NCBI GenBank assembly: GCA_012516295.1
Contig: JAAYWU010000332.1
Coordinates: 1 to 13,531, forward strand
Direction of reading: 5' to 3'
Length of the DNA stretch: 13,531 bases
DNA from: Clostridiales bacterium
GTDB lineage: Bacteria; Bacillota; Clostridia; Oscillospirales; Acutalibacteraceae
This document shows positions 5,380 to 10,903 of the stretch, in pieces (position 1 is the first letter of the stretch; the number at the start of each line of letters is the position of its first letter). The position numbers and the translations under genes are program-made. The notes beneath the pieces are model-generated. The model made no database searches, was not told where the DNA came from, and worked only from the letters and a program-made list of their open reading frames with translations.

Positions 5380-5891
5380 GTTTCATCCGGGAACGAAGGA
5401 TTTTCCGGGCAGTCCTCCGCCGCTTCCTCCGCCGCCTCGTCGCTTGCGTAGCCCCGTTCGTTTGCCTTGTCAACGATGGGGAAATGCATGGGGTAGTTTG
5501 TGAACTCTTCTTCTTCGTCTTCTTCCTGCACCGGGAGATCGGCTTCCCCGTCGTCCATGCCGCAGGGGCAGCAGTCGTCGCCGCAGTCCGCACATTCGTC
5601 TTCGGCTTCTTCCCCGGAGGAAGTGATTTCATCCAGCTTTTCAAACGCTTTCTTCATACGGCGCTCGGCCTCTTCCACGGCGCGGCACAGGTGCTCTGTT
5701 TCCTCGTTGTTTTCGTCGCGCAAATTGTGGAAATAATATTTACCGAGCGCAATATACGCGCGCGCTTCATTTTCTCTTTCATTCTTAATGACAATTCGAA
5801 TCCGGTTTATCAACGCGGCTTTACGGTTTTTTTCAACGACATAGTCGACAGCTTTCGCAAGTTTTTCCGATACGTTGTTAAAAATACTCAT
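5376..5891 (-). CDS. Helical protein with Cys-cluster and acidic tail, coupled to mnmA
   Basis: A 171-residue cytosolic protein. Residues 1-90 look like a continuous amphipathic, charged helical domain beginning MSIFNNVSEKLAKAV, with ALINRIRIVIKNERENEARAYIALGKYYF resembling clostridial proteins that have a similar N-terminal helix and a C-terminal zinc ribbon (from memory). Residues 93-171 are very acidic and contain a tight cysteine cluster (C100, C103, C107, C108, C110) plus C69 and C161, plausible ligands for zinc or an Fe-S cluster. The ATG at 5891 follows a perfect AGGAGG (5904-5899). The stop overlaps the mnmA start. A role in metal or sulfur handling for MnmA is suggested only by position and cysteines. 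No firm family is assigned. Confidence 0.8.
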   Translation of the reverse strand: MSIFNNVSEKLAKAVDYVVEKNRKAALINRIRIVIKNERENEARAYIALGKYYFHNLRDENNEETEHLCRAVEEAERRMKKAFEKLDEITSSGEEAEDECADCGDDCCPCGMDDGEADLPVQEEDEEEEFTNYPMHFPIVDKANERGYASDEAAEEAAEDCPENPSFPDET

Positions 5892-5947
5892 AAGCTTACC
5901 TCCTGCCGAAAATACGGCTTAATTTAGGGCATTTCCTCTTTGCAGTT

Positions 5948-5953
5948 ATTATA
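5948..5953 (-). promoter_or_regulatory. -10 element for the Cys-rich gene and mnmA
   Basis: TATAAT on the minus strand (5953-5948), about 57 bases before the start codon at 5891. No good -35 lies 17 bases upstream (TATTAT there), so it may depend on an activator or be weak. Confidence 0.42.
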
Positions 5954-5992
5954 TCGCAAATTCACGTAAAATAATAGTATTATTTAATCCTG

Positions 5993-6021
5993 TTCCTTTT
6001 TTTATCAGATTGTGATATAAT
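5993..6021 (+). promoter_or_regulatory. Extended -10 promoter for CpXC-asnB
   Basis: TATAAT at 6016-6021 preceded by TGA (TG at 6013-6014), a TGnTATAAT extended -10. The 17-base-spaced -35 is poor (TTCCTT, 5993-5998), as is common for extended -10 promoters. Start near 6028, 30 bases before the ATG at 6058. Confidence 0.65.
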
Positions 6022-6057
6022 GTGCAAATACGCAAAGGCTAAGGAGGATGTAAAAAA

Positions 6058-6717
6058 ATGGCGATCCAAGACAACCGGGATGTGAGCTGTCCGCACTGCG
6101 GCGCAGTAGTAACAACACAGATACATCCGGAGATGGAAGCGGAGGAAGACCCGGAACTCCGGCTGCGCGTGCTGGACGAAACGCTGTTCGATTGGAAATG
6201 TCCCGAATGCGGCTACGAGGCGCAACTTGTTTATCCTTGCCTTTACCACGATAAGAGCAGAAACTTTATGGTGTATGTTGTGCCGAACGGCGGCTGCCGC
6301 TGCCTTGAACCGGTAAAAGTGAGCGAGGCGTTTCCGCAGCTTTCCGGCGTAACAAAACGGGTTGTTGTGTCCCCCGCGGAGCTGAAGGAAAAAATTTTGA
6401 TTTTTGAAGCCGGGATGAATGATTTTGCGGTTGAGCTGGTAAAACTAGCGCTTACCGACGTGGCCGCAAAAAAGCACGGCAATATAGTAACCGAAGGGTA
6501 TTTCTGCTATGCGGACGAGGCGGAAAACCGGATCGGTTTTTCTTTCCGTTTACAGGGAGCGGAAGAACCGGTGCAGCAGGGCACGCGCCTGGATGTTTAC
6601 CGGAAATCTTTAGAGATTACACAGAGCGTCGGCGTTTGCGAGCAGGATGAATTTATGGTGGTGAATTCTGCCGTCGCCGAAAAGATTTTGCGGGTGTACC
6701 GCGGCGAGGAGGAATAA
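6058..6717 (+). CDS. CpXC zinc-ribbon domain protein
   Basis: A 219-residue soluble protein whose N-terminal part fits the CpXC family (PF14353): CPHC (C11, C14) and CPEC (C48, C51) form a presumed zinc ribbon split by about 33 acidic residues, followed by YPCLYHDKSRNFMVYVVP, typical of the family. The C-terminal half (about 110-219) is a mixed alpha/beta region without a recognised domain. The family's function is unknown. The ATG at 6058 has a textbook AAGGAGG (6041-6047). Only seven bases separate it from asnB, whose ribosome binding site lies inside the last codons of this gene, so the two are cotranscribed and perhaps coupled. Confidence 0.87.
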   Translation: MAIQDNRDVSCPHCGAVVTTQIHPEMEAEEDPELRLRVLDETLFDWKCPECGYEAQLVYPCLYHDKSRNFMVYVVPNGGCRCLEPVKVSEAFPQLSGVTKRVVVSPAELKEKILIFEAGMNDFAVELVKLALTDVAAKKHGNIVTEGYFCYADEAENRIGFSFRLQGAEEPVQQGTRLDVYRKSLEITQSVGVCEQDEFMVVNSAVAEKILRVYRGEEE

Positions 6718-6724
6718 TTCAATT

Positions 6725-8593
6725 ATGTGCGGATTGTGCGGATTTACCGGAAACATTATCAACCGCGACGATATTATTAAAACCATGACGGATAAAATAA
6801 CCCACAGGGGCCCGGATTCCAGCGGCTTTTTTACCAGCCGCGATATTTCCATGGGCTTCCGGCGGTTAAGCATTATCGACGTGGCCTCCTCTGGAGATCA
6901 GCCGATTTATAATGAAAACAAGACGCTGGTTCTTACGTTTAACGGGGAAATTTACAATTACCGCGACCTTCGCAACGAGCTGATTGCAAAGGGACACCGG
7001 TTTTATACAAATACGGATTCCGAAGTGCTGATTCACGGCTTTGAGGAGTGGCACGAGGACCTTTTGACAAAGCTGCGCGGCATGTTTGCGTTTGCTATTT
7101 TTGATACGATTGAGAAAAGCCTGTTTCTGGCGCGCGATTATTTCGGAATCAAGCCGATGCATTACACCATGGTCGGCGATCATTTCGTTTACGGCTCCGA
7201 AATCAAGAGCATCCTCGATTTCCCGGGCTTTCAGAAGAAACTCAACAAGCGTGCGCTTGACAATTACATTTCCTTTGAATATTCCGTACCGCCCGAAACC
7301 TTTTTCGAAGGGGTTTACTGCCTGATGCCCGCCCATTACCTTTGGTACAAGGACGGCAAGGTGGAAACGCGCCGCTACTGGGAGCCGAAGTTCAACGCAG
7401 ACGAAAGAATCACGGAGGAGCAGGCGGTTAACGAAATCGAAAAGGTCTTTGAGGATTCCGTAAACGCCCATAAAATCAGCGACGTGGAAGTCGGCTGCTT
7501 CCTTTCCAGCGGGGTGGATTCCAGCTATGTTTCCACGTATTTCGCTGGGCAGAAAACCTTTACGGTGGGCTTTGACTACGGCGAACAATACAATGAAATA
7601 GACTGGGCGAAGGGCCTTTCCGAAAAAGTCGGGGTGGACCATCATTACAAGGTGATTTCCCCGGAGGAATACTGGGGCAATATCCGCAAAGTGCAGTACC
7701 ATATGGACCAGCCCCTTGCCGACGCTTCCTGCATTGCGCTGTACTTTGTTTCCAAAATCGCAAGCGAACACGTGAAGGTGGTGCTTTCCGGCGAGGGAGC
7801 GGACGAGCTGTTCGGCGGATACAATATTTATCATGAGCCGGACGACTTTGCGGCCTACAAAAAGCTGCCGCTCGGCCTGCGCCGCGCGCTGGCTTCCGTT
7901 GCAAAGGCGCTTCCGTTCTCCTTTAAGGGCAAGAATTTCCTCATCCGCGGCGCGCTGCCGATTGAGGAAAGCTTTATCGGGAACTGCAGCATGTTTACGC
8001 TGGAGGAAAAGCGCAAGCTACTGAAAAAGGATATCCCGGCAACCCGCCCGCAGGAGATTACCAAAAAGTATTACGACCGCGTCCGCGGCAAGGACGACGT
8101 TACGAAAATGCAGTACCTCGATATTAACGTTTGGCTTGTGGGCGATATCCTGCTGAAAGCCGACCGCATGAGCATGGCCAATTCGCTGGAGCTTCGCGTG
8201 CCGTTCCTTGACAAGGAAGTGTTCAAGGTGGCTTCGCGCCTGCCGAGGAAGCTGCGGGTAAATAAGAAAAATACGAAATACGCGATGCGCCAGTCCGCGA
8301 TGCGCCATCTTCCGGACGCAACGGCGCAGAAGAAGAAGCTCGGCTTCCCGGTGCCGATTCGCGTCTGGCTCAGGGAAGAAAAATATTACAAAATCGTCAA
8401 GGAAGCGTTCACCGGAAAGATTGCCCGGCAGTTCTTTAACACAGACGAACTGGTGAAGTTATTGGACGAGCATTATACCGGCAAGCGGGACAACAACCGC
8501 AAAATCTGGACGGTTTTCGTTTTCCTCGTATGGTATGATATTTACTTTAACAACGCTTCGCACGAACCGGGCGACATGCCGATTGTGCATTAA
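6725..8593 (+). CDS. asnB: Asparagine synthetase, glutamine-hydrolysing
   Basis: Makes asparagine from aspartate, glutamine and ATP in the cytosol. It has 622 residues, usual for the bacterial AsnB type. The Ntn glutaminase domain occupies about 1-215: C2 becomes the N-terminal nucleophile after Met removal (MCGLCGF), with THRGPD, RLSIID, NGEIYN and TDSEV as glutamine-site motifs. The synthetase domain follows, with the pyrophosphatase loop FLSSGVDSSY (261-267 core), GEGADELFGGY (356-366), then KADRMSMANSLELRVPFLD and the Lys/Arg-rich C-terminus. GAGGAGG (6706-6712), inside the end of the CpXC gene, is its ribosome binding site at a rather long 12-base spacing. It is followed by a weak and then a strong terminator. 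Confidence 0.95.
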   Translation: MCGLCGFTGNIINRDDIIKTMTDKITHRGPDSSGFFTSRDISMGFRRLSIIDVASSGDQPIYNENKTLVLTFNGEIYNYRDLRNELIAKGHRFYTNTDSEVLIHGFEEWHEDLLTKLRGMFAFAIFDTIEKSLFLARDYFGIKPMHYTMVGDHFVYGSEIKSILDFPGFQKKLNKRALDNYISFEYSVPPETFFEGVYCLMPAHYLWYKDGKVETRRYWEPKFNADERITEEQAVNEIEKVFEDSVNAHKISDVEVGCFLSSGVDSSYVSTYFAGQKTFTVGFDYGEQYNEIDWAKGLSEKVGVDHHYKVISPEEYWGNIRKVQYHMDQPLADASCIALYFVSKIASEHVKVVLSGEGADELFGGYNIYHEPDDFAAYKKLPLGLRRALASVAKALPFSFKGKNFLIRGALPIEESFIGNCSMFTLEEKRKLLKKDIPATRPQEITKKYYDRVRGKDDVTKMQYLDINVWLVGDILLKADRMSMANSLELRVPFLDKEVFKVASRLPRKLRVNKKNTKYAMRQSAMRHLPDATAQKKKLGFPVPIRVWLREEKYYKIVKEAFTGKIARQFFNTDELVKLLDEHYTGKRDNNRKIWTVFVFLVWYDIYFNNASHEPGDMPIVH

Positions 8594-8617
8594 AAAAAGC
8601 CGGACTTGGCTCCCGGC
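8592..8617 (-). terminator. Minus-strand hairpin with T7, overlapping the asnB stop
   Basis: On the minus strand GCCGG (8617-8613) pairs with CCGGC (8603-8599) across a 9-base loop, followed by TTTTTTT (8598-8592). The stem is short. It would stop any antisense transcript before it enters asnB. Confidence 0.42.
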
Positions 8618-8621
8618 GGCA

Positions 8622-8642
8622 GGGGCATAAAGTGCCCTTTTT
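8622..8642 (+). terminator. Proximal asnB terminator
   Basis: GGGCA (8623-8627) pairs with TGCCC (8633-8637), loop TAAAG, then TTTTT (8638-8642). Short stem but good T tract, 29 bases after the asnB stop. Confidence 0.57.
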
Positions 8643-8775
8643 CTCCGGAAAGCCGGCGGATGCCACCCCGAATGGAAAGGGGCTTGCGTAAAAATCCAGG
8701 CGGCGAAGGAAAGAATCATGATGTTTGGTGGGCACCCGCAAAATGAAACGCCTTAGCCGCACGATTGCAAGGCAT

Positions 8776-8815
8776 AAAAAAACGCTGCATACGGATTTCT
8801 TATCCATATACAACG
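8776..8815 (-). terminator. Strong minus-strand terminator behind dcd
   Basis: On the minus strand CGTTGTATATGGAT pairs with ATCCGTATGCAGCG over 14 bp, loop AAGAA, followed by seven T (8782-8776). Three of the pairs are G-U when read on the minus strand but would be A-C mismatches on the plus strand, which shows that the minus strand is the functional one. Confidence 0.8.
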
Positions 8816-8866
8816 TTCCTGCGCAATGTGAAATTTGAAAATACCTCTGTACAAAACCGCAATCAT

Positions 8867-9001
8867 TTACAGGAACCGCGCCGATTTTTCGGTGCGGTTC
8901 CTTTTTGCTTGCCTTTTTGCCGTTATTCCCGCGCGGCAGCTCTCCTCCTCCAACGAGGGATTGAGCAAAGCTGCTTCTATCGTTTTTGTATCGTCGCCCA
9001 T
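8867..9001 (-). CDS. Possible 44-residue ORF downstream of dcd
   Basis: An ATG at 9001 opens 41 bases after the dcd stop and runs to TAA at 8867. The product has an acidic half (MGDDTKTIEAALLNPSLEEE) and a basic half (AGITAKRQAKRNRTEKSARF). It is followed by the minus-strand terminator at 8815-8776, so it would be the second gene of a dcd transcript. The ribosome binding site is weak (GGAAAG) and the 3' end of the frame coincides with a hairpin that works as a terminator on the other strand, so it may be chance. Confidence 0.28.
   Translation of the reverse strand: MGDDTKTIEAALLNPSLEEESCRAGITAKRQAKRNRTEKSARFL
8871..8906 (+). terminator. Distal asnB terminator, or end of a small RNA
   Basis: AGGAACCGCGCCGA (8871-8884) pairs with TCGGTGCGGTTCCT (8889-8902) over 14 bp with one G-T pair, loop TTTT, and TTTTT tail (8902-8906). 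The G-U pair forms only on the plus strand, supporting plus-strand function. It lies 278 bases behind asnB and past the minus-strand terminator of dcd. Confidence 0.75.
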
Positions 9002-9042
9002 TTTGCTTTCCGCTTTCTTTCAAAGATTCTGCAGAAATCTGC

Positions 9043-9564
9043 TTATTTCCGAAAATCTTTAAACAGCAGGCTGGGCTGGATGCCCGTGTTGTTCTGATAT
9101 TTGCCACTCGAATACCGCTCATAATCGCCCTGAATCAGATGATAATAAATCTGGCAGATTTCAACCCCCGCATAGACGCGGACGGGCTGGATGCAGTGAA
9201 TTTCCAATGTCCAGAAGCCGCTGAAGCCAACGTCGCCGCAGCCCGCGGTTACGTGGATGAACAAGCCCAGCCTTCCGACCGACGACCGGCCCTCGATCAT
9301 GGGGACGAATTTGTCGGTTTTGGTATATTCCTGCGTCCGGCCCAGATAAAGCTTATTGGGCTCCAGCACAAGGCCTTCCTCCGGGATAAGAATTTTTCTG
9401 AATCTGTTTTCTTTTTTCATATCCAGAACAGGTTCGTCGTACACAAGAAGCTCATTATGCAGTTTCAGGTTGTAGCTGTTGGGGTTTAACTGGCTTTCGC
9501 AAAAGGGTTCGATAATGATTTCCTTCCCTAATTTTTCACGAATCTGTTTCCCAGATAAGATCAT
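9043..9564 (-). CDS. dcd: dCTP deaminase
   Basis: Deaminates dCTP to dUTP (or, in bifunctional members, directly to dUMP) for thymidylate synthesis; cytosolic homotrimer. It has 173 residues, normal for the family. Motifs seen are MILSGKQI at the N-terminus, NPNSYNLKL, the nucleotide-binding EGRSSVGRLGL (91-101) and HVTAGCGDVGFSG ending in TLEI, where E121 fits the catalytic glutamate. The TAG-x-x-D-x-GF-x-G version resembles the bifunctional deaminase/diphosphatases of Mycobacterium and Methanocaldococcus more than the E. coli TAHRID form, so dUMP production is possible; this is inference. The ATG at 9564 follows AAGGAGG (9581-9575). It diverges from spoVAE across about 108 bases and ends toward a strong minus-strand terminator. 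Confidence 0.94.
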   Translation of the reverse strand: MILSGKQIREKLGKEIIIEPFCESQLNPNSYNLKLHNELLVYDEPVLDMKKENRFRKILIPEEGLVLEPNKLYLGRTQEYTKTDKFVPMIEGRSSVGRLGLFIHVTAGCGDVGFSGFWTLEIHCIQPVRVYAGVEICQIYYHLIQGDYERYSSGKYQNNTGIQPSLLFKDFRK

Positions 9565-9672
9565 GGGGACGGCCCTCCTTCAAGGAAAAATATCTTGATT
9601 TGATTCACAATTTTGTTTCTTAATATGTATATTGTTTCCAAATCCGGCGAAACTAGAAACGAGGTGAAAATC

Positions 9673-10029
9673 GTGGACTATCTATGGGCGTTTTTAGTCG
9701 GAGGCGCACTCTGTGCGGTGGGCCAGCTTTTAATCGACTTTACGAAACTGACCCCAGCCAGAATCCTCGTTACTTTTGTTACGCTGGGCGTTGTGCTGAC
9801 GGGTTTGGGGCTGTATGAGCCGCTTGTACAGTTTGCCGGCGCGGGCGCCACCGTTCCGCTGACGGGATTCGGCTACACCATGGCGAAAGGAACGCTGGAG
9901 GCGATCAGGGAAAAGGGCCTGATCGGCGTATTCTCGGGCGGCGTTGCGGCCAGTGCCGCGGGAATTGCGGCGGCCGTATTCTTCGGCTATGTCGCTGCCT
10001 TGTTTTCAAAGCCGGGAGATAAGAACTAG
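9673..10029 (+). CDS. spoVAE: Stage V sporulation protein AE (SpoVAEb type)
   Basis: Membrane component of the SpoVA channel that moves Ca-dipicolinate into the developing spore and out again at germination. The 118-residue protein has the family signature throughout: FLVGGALCAVGQLLIDFTKLT near the start, PARILV, GLYEPLVQFAGAGATVPLTG in the middle (48-65), then GFGYTMAKG. Hydrophobic helices lie at about 4-22, 30-48 and 84-111. The GTG at 9673 is chosen because GAGGTG (9661-9666) precedes it; an in-frame ATG at 9613 has no such site and would add a polar extension. Usually this gene follows spoVAC and spoVAD; here it stands alone, divergent from dcd, with a small basic ORF behind it. A sigma-G promoter is expected in 9565-9660 but I could not identify one convincingly. 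Confidence 0.92.
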   Translation: MDYLWAFLVGGALCAVGQLLIDFTKLTPARILVTFVTLGVVLTGLGLYEPLVQFAGAGATVPLTGFGYTMAKGTLEAIREKGLIGVFSGGVAASAAGIAAAVFFGYVAALFSKPGDKN

Positions 10030-10192
10030 GGTAAGTGAAAGCAAGGCTTTTTACTGGCTGAAGATTGTTTACCGCATTTTCCGGATCATCAACGGGCAGA
10101 TACTGGGGATCCTGCTCTGGGAGCTTTGGAAACTGTATTACCGTATCTATCTGAAGAAATATATGAAAAATATTCTGAAAACCAGCGCATGA
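9989..10192 (+). CDS. Small basic hydrophobic protein after spoVAE
   Basis: A frame overlapping the end of spoVAE in a different phase. The part after spoVAE (about 10034-10192) looks protein-like: KAFYWLKIVYRIFRII, GQILGILLWELWKLYYRIYLKKYMKNILKTSA, an amphipathic, aromatic- and Lys/Arg-rich sequence that could lie along or in the membrane. The only ATG in frame is at 9989, inside spoVAE and without a good ribosome binding site; a start nearer 10030 would need an unusual codon. It ends directly before a terminator, consistent with being the second gene of a spoVAE transcript. No family is recognised. The start coordinate is uncertain. Confidence 0.45.
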   Translation: MSLPCFQSREIRTRVSESKAFYWLKIVYRIFRIINGQILGILLWELWKLYYRIYLKKYMKNILKTSA

Positions 10193-10221
10193 AAAACGGG
10201 CAGGGTTGCAATCCTGCCCGT
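10191..10221. terminator. Bidirectional terminator between convergent genes
   Basis: ACGGGCAGG (10196-10204) and CCTGCCCGT (10213-10221), a perfect 9-bp stem with an 8-base loop. On the minus strand it is followed by TTTTT (10195-10191), a strong terminator for the 50-residue ORF. On the plus strand the tail is ATCCTGTTAT, so it is weaker there but suits the spoVAE transcript. Confidence 0.78.
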
Positions 10222-10247
10222 ATCCTGTTATGCGCCGGAGAAAGTTC

Positions 10248-10400
10248 CTATTGAATGGAACAATCCAGGTAGTGCTCAAGCTCTTCTTCATCCTTCTTTT
10301 TCTTTTGAAAAAAGAGGACAACCGCAACAACAGCGGCACAAACCGCGATTACAGACGAAATGACCGTAATTAATATCGTAATCGTATTACATTTTTTCAA
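10248..10400 (-). CDS. 50-residue single-pass membrane protein
   Basis: A small protein starting with TTG at 10400, preceded by GGAGGTG (10415-10409 region) at proper spacing. The upstream in-frame ATG at 10421 coincides with the predicted transcription start and lacks a site. The product has a short N-terminus, one strong hydrophobic helix at about 7-31 (ITILITVISSVIAVCAAVVAVVLFF), then a charged stretch QKKKKDEEELEHYLDCSIQ. Topology by the positive-inside rule puts the Lys/Glu-rich tail in the cytoplasm. It has its own strong promoter (10459-10431) and terminator, making it a complete small transcription unit. No family is recognised. Confidence 0.7.
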   Translation of the reverse strand: MKKCNTITILITVISSVIAVCAAVVAVVLFFQKKKKDEEELEHYLDCSIQ

Positions 10401-10430
10401 AACGAGCACCTCCGTATTCATCTTATTTCT

Positions 10431-10459
10431 ATCATAACCATTTCTTTGCAAAAAGTCAA
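10431..10459 (-). promoter_or_regulatory. Sigma-A promoter of the 50-residue protein gene
   Basis: On the minus strand TTGACT (10459-10454), 17-base spacer, TATGAT (10436-10431). One mismatch from consensus in each hexamer. Start near 10424. Confidence 0.72.
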
Positions 10460-10493
10460 TCCAGCGGAAAAAACTGTTTGTTTTCGGATAAGT

Positions 10494-10522
10494 AAAAAAG
10501 CAGGGCACAGGGCTCTGCTTTT
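10494..10522 (-). terminator. rpsT terminator
   Basis: On the minus strand AAAAGCAG (10522-10515) pairs with CTGCTTTT (10503-10496), with an 11-base loop, and the T run continues as TTTTTT into AC (to 10494). It is 24 bases behind the rpsT stop. Confidence 0.72.
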
Positions 10523-10545
10523 GCATTTAAACCGCGTATTCAGGG

Positions 10546-10806
10546 TTATGCATTTGCCGCGTTCAGTTTGCGCACAAGACTGGATTTCTTTCTGGCGGCC
10601 GTATTCTTGTGCAGGATTCCTTTTGCAACGGCCTGATCAAGCCTCTTAATGGCAACCTTCACGGCATCCGCGCTGGCCTCGCCGGACTCGATTGCAAGGT
10701 TCGCTTTCTTTATATCTGTTTTCAGTCGGGAAAGACGGGACTTGTTGATATTCGTTTTCGTAGCAATAACCTTCACTCGTTTTTTCGAGGATTTAATGTT
10801 CGGCAT
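10546..10806 (-). CDS. rpsT: 30S ribosomal protein S20
   Basis: Primary 16S rRNA-binding protein of the small subunit, three-helix bundle. It has 86 residues, the usual length. It starts MPNIKSSKKRVK and contains NKSRLSRLKTDIKK, DAVKVAIKRLDQAVAKGILHKNTAARKKSSLVRKLN, all typical of S20. The ATG at 10806 follows a very strong AAAGGAGGTGG (10821-10811). It has its own promoter with a short leader of about 29 bases and its own terminator. The divergent arrangement with gpr is also found in Bacillus subtilis. Confidence 0.97.
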   Translation of the reverse strand: MPNIKSSKKRVKVIATKTNINKSRLSRLKTDIKKANLAIESGEASADAVKVAIKRLDQAVAKGILHKNTAARKKSSLVRKLNAANA

Positions 10807-10841
10807 CGTTCCACCTCCTTTGGTGTTGTCACGTATAAATA

Positions 10842-10870
10842 ATAATACCATCAAAAAGCAAGAAATGCAA
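10842..10870 (-). promoter_or_regulatory. Sigma-A promoter of rpsT
   Basis: On the minus strand TTGCAT (10870-10865), 17-base spacer, TATTAT (10847-10842), preceded by TGG, that is an extended -10. Start near 10835. The -35 box, read on the plus strand, contains the ATG (10865) that would otherwise be an upstream start for gpr. Confidence 0.75.
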
Positions 10871-10903
10871 GTATTAAAAAAAGAAAAGAAGGGGTTGATT
10901 TTT

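Larger units (their letters stand above)
8594..9042. other. Convergent intergenic stretch between asnB and dcd
   Basis: About 450 bases without a confident gene. It holds plus-strand terminators at 8622-8642 and 8871-8906, minus-strand terminators at 8815-8776 and 8617-8592, and a 44-codon minus-strand ORF (9001-8867). The predicted 3' ends of the two transcripts overlap by roughly 130 bases. The remaining 8643-8775 carries GC-rich stretches with short inverted repeats but no coding frame I trust. A small RNA on either strand is possible; no known RNA family was recognised. Confidence 0.5.

Noticed and set aside
6866..7834. A 322-codon minus-strand frame inside asnB
   Set aside because: It is fully antisense to a well-supported gene and shows no recognisable motifs.
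8594..8870. 6S RNA or SRP RNA in the asnB-dcd gap
   Set aside because: No conserved closing stem or central bubble typical of 6S and no GGAA-tetraloop signature of SRP RNA could be found on either strand.
8547..9122. A 191-codon minus-strand frame spanning the asnB-dcd gap
   Set aside because: It overlaps the 3' ends of both asnB and dcd, runs through a strong minus-strand terminator and lacks protein-like composition.
10823..10903. Sigma-G promoter for gpr
   Set aside because: No pair of elements with acceptable match and spacing could be found; AT-richness here is explained by the rpsT promoter on the other strand.
10865..10903. Upstream ATG start for gpr
   Set aside because: It has no ribosome binding site and lies in the -35 box of rpsT, while the ATG at 10904 has a good site.
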